This document shows positions 30,679-34,152 of a stretch of 34,152 nt of DNA, piece by piece. A program made the position numbers and the translations under genes. Below the pieces are notes generated by a model. It searched no databases, was not told the DNA's origin, and was given only the letters and a program-made list of their open reading frames with translations. This DNA comes from a virus: positions 1 through 34,152 of IMG/VR virus record IMGVR_UViG_3300017746_002838; one strand, written 5' to 3'. How positions within the stretch are numbered: position 1 is the stretch's first letter; each line of letters opens with the position of its first letter.

Positions 30679-31590
30679 TTAGGTTCCGTTGGACTTATCA
30701 TATTCCTCTCTAATTAATGTACTTAAACAAACCCTTGTAAAAGTATTTCCTCTATTTAATTCTTTATGCTCGAGTAAGTCTGATGATCCAAAAATTACAC
30801 ACTTGGTTGGTGCAACTTTTAGTCTATCACAGACTTTATTTGCTATACTTCTGTATTTACTCGAAATGTAATCTGGAGTAAAGTGTTCAACCAGTTTTGA
30901 CCCCACATAAGCACCAAATGTGTTTACAATGCCGTGTTGGTTAGCAAACACCACAGGATCATCTATTTCGTCTTTTGTAAATCTAACACCTGCCCTAAAG
31001 TTAATAATAGGAAATGTTTTCCCTAAACTGAATGTGACATCTTTAATACACTTTCTATTTAAATCTATTTGCAAATTATCACACATACCAAAGTATGCCA
31101 TATCAATCAATACTGGTATGTCTAACATATCACAAACATCTAATGCCTGTAACATCTCAGGGTGTTCTTGTCCAAAGTCACTAAACGGACAACTGACTAT
31201 CAGTGCATCACCTTTATCTATGTCATCTGCAGATTCGATCCAGTCCCAATTAAGTCCTGAAACATTACTTGCTACCTTGTGCATAATAAAGTCGCCTTTG
31301 AAAAATACAAACCTTTCTACAAAATTCATATACCTCATAAAGAACATTATAAATGCTTCGCTGGTGCCATTTGTTACAGTTGAATGTTTAAAGTGTGCCA
31401 GTCCTTCTACTTTGTTTAGTTCTGAACTTGCAATCCATTCACGCATTAGTTTAGGAAATGTTTTATGTAATTCAGTCATACCATCGTGTGACGAAAAATC
31501 ATCTATGTTTGTGTTGTATAGTAGTGTATTAATAAATGACTTTGTTAATTGGTCATCTATTGCATACCCACCTTTTAAAATATCGTTCAA
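30679..31590 (-). CDS. PLP-dependent aminotransferase-like protein (fold type I), TTG start
   Basis: 303 residues, shorter than usual (about 350-400). Landmarks of the class I/II fold: NGTSEA (74-79, cofactor phosphate loop), LIDMAYFG (161-168, D163 for the pyridine nitrogen and a Tyr), FSLGKTFPIINFRAGVRF (188-204) with the Schiff-base lysine K191 and R199. It does not look like a cysteine desulfurase, as the HK...C loop pattern is missing. The substrate is unknown. The start is a TTG overlapping the upstream stop as TTGA, with AAGGA 6 nt before; the first Met is only at residue 38. It lies between a GNAT and the Fe-S carrier. Confidence 0.7.
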   Translation of the reverse strand: MNDILKGGYAIDDQLTKSFINTLLYNTNIDDFSSHDGMTELHKTFPKLMREWIASSELNKVEGLAHFKHSTVTNGTSEAFIMFFMRYMNFVERFVFFKGDFIMHKVASNVSGLNWDWIESADDIDKGDALIVSCPFSDFGQEHPEMLQALDVCDMLDIPVLIDMAYFGMCDNLQIDLNRKCIKDVTFSLGKTFPIINFRAGVRFTKDEIDDPVVFANQHGIVNTFGAYVGSKLVEHFTPDYISSKYRSIANKVCDRLKVAPTKCVIFGSSDLLEHKELNRGNTFTRVCLSTLIREEYDKSNGT

Positions 31591-32051
31591 TCTAAATCCT
31601 TATAAACATAAATGTTGGGACCATATTCCATACCTTCGTCAAAGAAATCACCAACTGTGGTAAAGCCTGACTTCTTGTATGTACTTAATGCACTCTTTCT
31701 AGGAATGCTCCAGATCCATTCGCAGTCTCTATTAAATGCTTCTTCGCATAATATTTTTAAGAGTAAATTACCTACACCTTTTCTTCTAAAATCTGGGTGT
31801 ACCCATAAACCTCTACTTCTATAACCTTTATCTTCTGTTCTATGTCCGCTGTTTACTCCTACAATTTTATTATCTATTTCTATAGCATAAAAGGCAGGAA
31901 TATACTCGAATATTTCCATATCGTATGGGACTGTGTTAGTTAAGGGCCAGGTCATTGCACTATGAGTTTCTATTGCACTTTCTCTGTTAGGCCATAACTC
32001 CTTTTCCCAAATTTCTTTAATTTGTTCGAAAGTTAATGTTATAACTTGCAT
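31587..32051 (-). CDS. GNAT-family N-acetyltransferase
   Basis: 154 residues. The acetyl-CoA-binding motif A is clear: GLWVHPDFRRKGVGNLLLK (about 81-99, core RRKGVG). A following helix and strand (STYKKSGFTTVGDFFDEG) fit the end of the fold. The substrate is unknown; it may act with the neighbouring aminotransferase on an amino-sugar or amino acid (inference). A late-type ATTAAATA sits exactly 5 nt before the ATG and there is no ribosome site, so leaderless expression is predicted. Confidence 0.83.
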   Translation of the reverse strand: MQVITLTFEQIKEIWEKELWPNRESAIETHSAMTWPLTNTVPYDMEIFEYIPAFYAIEIDNKIVGVNSGHRTEDKGYRSRGLWVHPDFRRKGVGNLLLKILCEEAFNRDCEWIWSIPRKSALSTYKKSGFTTVGDFFDEGMEYGPNIYVYKDLD

Positions 32052-32056
32052 ACTAG

Positions 32057-32064
32057 TATTTAAT
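32057..32064 (-). promoter_or_regulatory. Late-promoter variant (ATTAAATA) placed for a leaderless mRNA
   Basis: The minus strand reads ATTAAATA-CTAGT-ATG (32051). Core and 5-nt spacing match those before clpA and the 125-residue virion gene. Confidence 0.5.
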
Positions 32065-32067
32065 AGA

Positions 32068-32550
32068 TTAAGTACGCCTGACTCTTAGATTCAGAACAAA
32101 CCTATGCCCTTGCTCCACAGTACTCACACTATGCTTTCTGTTGTAGTTATAGACTACTGCATCTCCTTGTTCTAGCAGTATTGGATCTTCCTCTAAATAT
32201 GGTGTTCCGCCTTTGTATTGCTCAGGGTCATTCAGTTGTACAATTATACTGTGATTGGAGTCTTGTTCTCCATAACTAGAATCTATGTGTGGGTTTATAC
32301 CACAACCTTTTTTATAAAACAGTATACGGGCAGTAACAAGTTCTGAGGCCCAAGGCATATTCTTTTGTACTTCTCCCCACAAGCCAACACATTCATTCAA
32401 ACTCATTTCACAAACTAGAAAATGTCCTATAGCACTAGGCTTAAATCTAAATGTTGGATCGGTTGTGTGATAAACTTGATTAGGAAACTTTTTAAATTTT
32501 TCTAATAAGTTTTCACATTGACTGGTCGATAATAAATTAGGAATCTTCAT
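32068..32550 (-). CDS. Prolyl-4-hydroxylase-like 2OG-Fe(II) oxygenase
   Basis: 160 residues. The HxD...H iron triad is H88 and D90 ([11 protein letters not shown]) and H140 (NRKHSVSTV), with R150 (GHRFVLNLR) for 2-oxoglutarate. [10 protein letters not shown] and [11 protein letters not shown] match the double-stranded beta-helix of the P4H type. The small size fits phage members of this family, whose substrates are mostly unknown. The start overlaps the clpP end by 14 nt. Confidence 0.85.
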   Translation of the reverse strand: MKIPNLLSTSQCENLLEKFKKFPNQVYHTTDPTFRFKPSAIGHFLVCEMSLNECVGLWGEVQKNMPWASELVTARILFYKKGCGINPHIDSSYGEQDSNHSIIVQLNDPEQYKGGTPYLEEDPILLEQGDAVVYNYNRKHSVSTVEQGHRFVLNLRVRRT

Positions 32551-33139
32551 CTGGACGTTTATCGATTATCTCATCTGCAAGTCCAAAGTCTAGTGCCTCC
32601 TGGGCATTCATAAAGTTATCTCTATCCATAGCACTTTCAAACTCTTCATAAGTTTTGCCTTTGCTATTGTGATGTACATAGATATCAGTGAGTTCAGTTT
32701 TCATACGCATAATTTCATTTGCACGAATTTGTATATCACTTGCTTGTCCACTTGCACCACCTAATGGTTGATGTATCATTGTTCTACTTCTTGGCAGTAA
32801 AAACCTTTTACCAGCCGCACCTGATTGTGCTAACAAACTACCCATACTAGCCGCTTGTCCCATTACAATAGTTGACACGTCAGGCTTAATGTATTGCATT
32901 GTGTCGTACATTGCCATACCACTTGTTACAGTTCCGCCTGGACTATTAATATAAAAACTAATGTCTGCTGTTGGATCTTCTGCTTCTAAGAAAAGTAACT
33001 GAGCACAAATACTATTTGATACTGGATCATTTACTTCACCATTTAAAAATACAATTCTTTCTTTTAAAAGTCTGCTGTAGATATCGTAACTACGTTCTCC
33101 GCCTGCTACTTTCTCTACTACATAAGGTACAAAATTCAT
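32537..33139 (-). CDS. clpP: ClpP serine peptidase
   Basis: 200 residues, full length. The catalytic triad is S98 (GQAASMGS), H123 (MIHQPLGG) and D174 (DRDNFM); D172 and R173 match the oligomerisation sensor of bacterial ClpP. The N-terminus (VPYVVEK, then [15 protein letters not shown]) matches the processed form, without a long propeptide. ClpP forms the proteolytic chamber that works with ClpA or ClpX, so it may pair with the phage ClpA or recruit host unfoldases. It has its own exact late promoter (33156-33163) and a GGAGAT ribosome site that starts at the predicted first base of the mRNA. Confidence 0.95.
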   Translation of the reverse strand: MNFVPYVVEKVAGGERSYDIYSRLLKERIVFLNGEVNDPVSNSICAQLLFLEAEDPTADISFYINSPGGTVTSGMAMYDTMQYIKPDVSTIVMGQAASMGSLLAQSGAAGKRFLLPRSRTMIHQPLGGASGQASDIQIRANEIMRMKTELTDIYVHHNSKGKTYEEFESAMDRDNFMNAQEALDFGLADEIIDKRPDEDS

Positions 33140-33155
33140 AAGTTATCTCCAAATA

Positions 33156-33163
33156 TATTTATA
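33156..33163 (-). promoter_or_regulatory. T4-type late promoter (exact TATAAATA) for clpP
   Basis: Exact TATAAATA on the minus strand. Initiation near 33150 coincides with the first G of GGAGAT, leaving a leader of about 11 nt. Confidence 0.75.
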
Positions 33164-33165
33164 GT

Positions 33166-33714
33166 TTACCATTCATTAATATTAAAATGTTTGAAACATT
33201 TCTGTACAGCCTTGGCTTGAACAACTGCATCTTCAACTGCTGAGTGATGTCCTTCTTGTACGCCATCTAAGTTTTTTCTAGGATCGCCTGGTACTAAGCC
33301 AAACAATGTTCTAGCATCTTGCTCTTGCCAATAAAACCAATTCTTGTGGTAACCAAACTGTGCATAAAAGTGTTCAAGTATACCATAATCGAATCTAGGA
33401 CCTTGTGCCCACTTCTTGTCGCATCCAACTAACCACTTAGTAAATGTTGTACAAAATTCTTCTACACTTACTCTGCCTTCTTCACAAAATGCTTCTTCTT
33501 GAATCTCTGCAGGTTGTGTTCCCCACCATTCTAATGTGCCTTCATCGACAACTCTGCCGTTAGCAGTTTGCTCGTCAATGTCAATAGCCATAAGAAATCT
33601 ATCATAAGGTTCTTTGTCAGTGTAAGGATCAAACTTAACTCCACCCACAGTCAGTATAACAGCATCTTCTTTTGTGCCTAATGTTTCTATGTCTACCATT
33701 GCGTGAATCGCCAT
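33166..33714 (-). CDS. DEDDh-family 3'-5' exonuclease
   Basis: 182 residues. The five acidic and histidine residues are visible: D8 and E10 (MVDIETLGT), D109 (GPRFDYGIL), H157 and D162 (GHHSAVEDAVVQ). This is the DnaQ-like DEDDh class. EWWGTQPAEIQEEAF resembles the T4 DexA / Rv2179c-type branch, so the substrate could be DNA or RNA ends. It is the first gene of the long minus-strand array and has a consensus sigma70 promoter and an AAGGTAGG ribosome site. Confidence 0.87.
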   Translation of the reverse strand: MAIHAMVDIETLGTKEDAVILTVGGVKFDPYTDKEPYDRFLMAIDIDEQTANGRVVDEGTLEWWGTQPAEIQEEAFCEEGRVSVEEFCTTFTKWLVGCDKKWAQGPRFDYGILEHFYAQFGYHKNWFYWQEQDARTLFGLVPGDPRKNLDGVQEGHHSAVEDAVVQAKAVQKCFKHFNINEW

Positions 33715-33741
33715 ACTACCTACCTTTTAATTTATAATCAT

Positions 33742-33770
33742 ATTATACACTATTATAGTATCAGTGTCAA
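33742..33770 (-). promoter_or_regulatory. Exact consensus sigma70 promoter TTGACA-N17-TATAAT
   Basis: Exact hexamers with a 17-nt spacer on the minus strand. Initiation near 33735 leaves a leader of about 20 nt with AAGGTAGG before the exonuclease ATG. The -35 end overlaps the opposing late-type element at 33769-33776. Confidence 0.85.
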
Positions 33771-33776
33771 TAAATA
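33769..33776 (+). promoter_or_regulatory. Late-promoter variant (AATAAATA) placed for a leaderless mRNA
   Basis: The plus strand reads AATAAATA-TGTGT-ATG (33782). It shares two bases with the -35 of the opposing early promoter, so polymerase bound at one may exclude the other. Confidence 0.45.
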
Positions 33777-33781
33777 TGTGT

Positions 33782-34152
33782 ATGAAAATATCCATTACTT
33801 CGTTCGGAGATAATACATTTGATTTAGTTGGCACAATCAATAGAGATTCTCACAATAATAGTGAAGAAGATAACATATTGAATGAGCCGTATAACACTCG
33901 CGGTCCTATAGAAGAAGCAAATGAGAATAACTTATTTGCTAGACCTGTGTACACAATCAATTACGGAGTGCCTATGGATGATCCTAATTTCATTTCAAGT
34001 TTCAGCAAACGTAACAGTTGGTATTGGGGTATTGTTAATCCATCATTTAAAATGTGTACAATATGTATTCACGATTTAATTTCGTTGCCTAACAGAAAAC
34101 AAATATTACAAACGTTGTGTGCGGCTTACGAAACAGTTATAATAAATGAAAC
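33782..34152 (+). CDS. Protein of unknown function (partial, C-terminus off the right edge)
   Basis: An open plus-strand frame of 123 full codons starting MKISITSFGDNTFDLVGTIN and rich in Asn, Ser and Ile, with no stop before the edge. Not recognised. ATG 33782 is preferred over the in-frame ATG 33776 because the late-type element at 33769-33776 would start the transcript at about 33782. No ribosome site is visible. It is the only gene seen on the plus strand in the right third of the window. Confidence 0.55.
   Translation, partial: MKISITSFGDNTFDLVGTINRDSHNNSEEDNILNEPYNTRGPIEEANENNLFARPVYTINYGVPMDDPNFISSFSKRNSWYWGIVNPSFKMCTICIHDLISLPNRKQILQTLCAAYETVIINE

Noticed and set aside
30679-31590. 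Cysteine desulfurase (SufS/IscS) to complete an Fe-S pathway
   Set aside because: The Schiff-base region SLGKTF with a later R and the absence of the catalytic cysteine loop fit a class I/II aminotransferase, not a desulfurase.
30920-31663. Plus-strand frame of 247 codons opposite the PLP-dependent enzyme and GNAT genes
   Set aside because: Both minus-strand genes carry clear family motifs; the plus frame has none and spans their junction.

Overview
The window looks like part of the genome of a T4-like myovirus, most likely marine and infecting an AT-rich bacterium (a SAR11-like host is my inference). I base this on a gp44-type clamp loader, PhoH, T4-type lysozyme, a GroES/gp31-like co-chaperonin, very large repetitive tail-fibre proteins, tight gene packing with ATGA and TAATG overlaps, and many copies of the T4-type late promoter element (TATAAATA and close variants). 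No tRNA, IS element or CRISPR array was seen. Nearly all genes lie on the minus strand.

Layout from left to right. 1-1260: a partial HAD-family phosphatase and two isolated mini-genes (39 and 54 codons) that converge on a shared bidirectional terminator; each has its own late promoter. 1316-9915: four late virion genes, including a 1438-residue fibre with collagen-like tracts and six copies of a repeat; they end at a UUCG-loop terminator. 9933-14085: lysozyme, an unknown protein, ClpA and a CbpA-type DnaJ. 14117-17202: a methyltransferase-like protein, an overlapping spanin-like pair, an acyl-carrier-like protein lacking the attachment serine, and two probable virion proteins. 17203-18920: plus-strand phoH, with a terminator-like hairpin in its leader, and a 2OG-Fe(II) oxygenase, with a small minus-strand gene between them. 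18886-21178: SufE, two small basic proteins, a short UDP-glucose-dehydrogenase-like protein and two paralogous small membrane proteins. 21206-25276: two tandem paralogous radical SAM enzymes, the clamp-loader ATPase and a small unknown protein. 25315-33714: one long minus-strand array with a fused 'sporadic carbohydrate cluster' protein, a GroES-like protein, a DnaE-like fragment, an A-type Fe-S carrier, a PLP-dependent aminotransferase-like enzyme, a GNAT, a prolyl-hydroxylase-like enzyme, ClpP and a DEDDh exonuclease. The right edge carries a partial plus-strand gene.

Two functional themes stand out. The first is protein quality control: DnaJ, a GroES-like protein, ClpA with an apparent ClpP-docking loop, and ClpP with a complete catalytic triad. 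The second is iron and Fe-S chemistry: SufE and an A-type carrier beside two radical SAM enzymes, plus three different 2OG-Fe(II) oxygenases.

A third theme is regulatory. Five sigma70-like promoters (three exact TTGACA-N17-TATAAT) and about fifteen late-type elements can be read. Many sit so close to the start codon that the predicted mRNA would be leaderless; in four late-type cases exactly 5 nt separate TAAATA from ATG. All functional calls come from reading motifs by eye; no database search was run.
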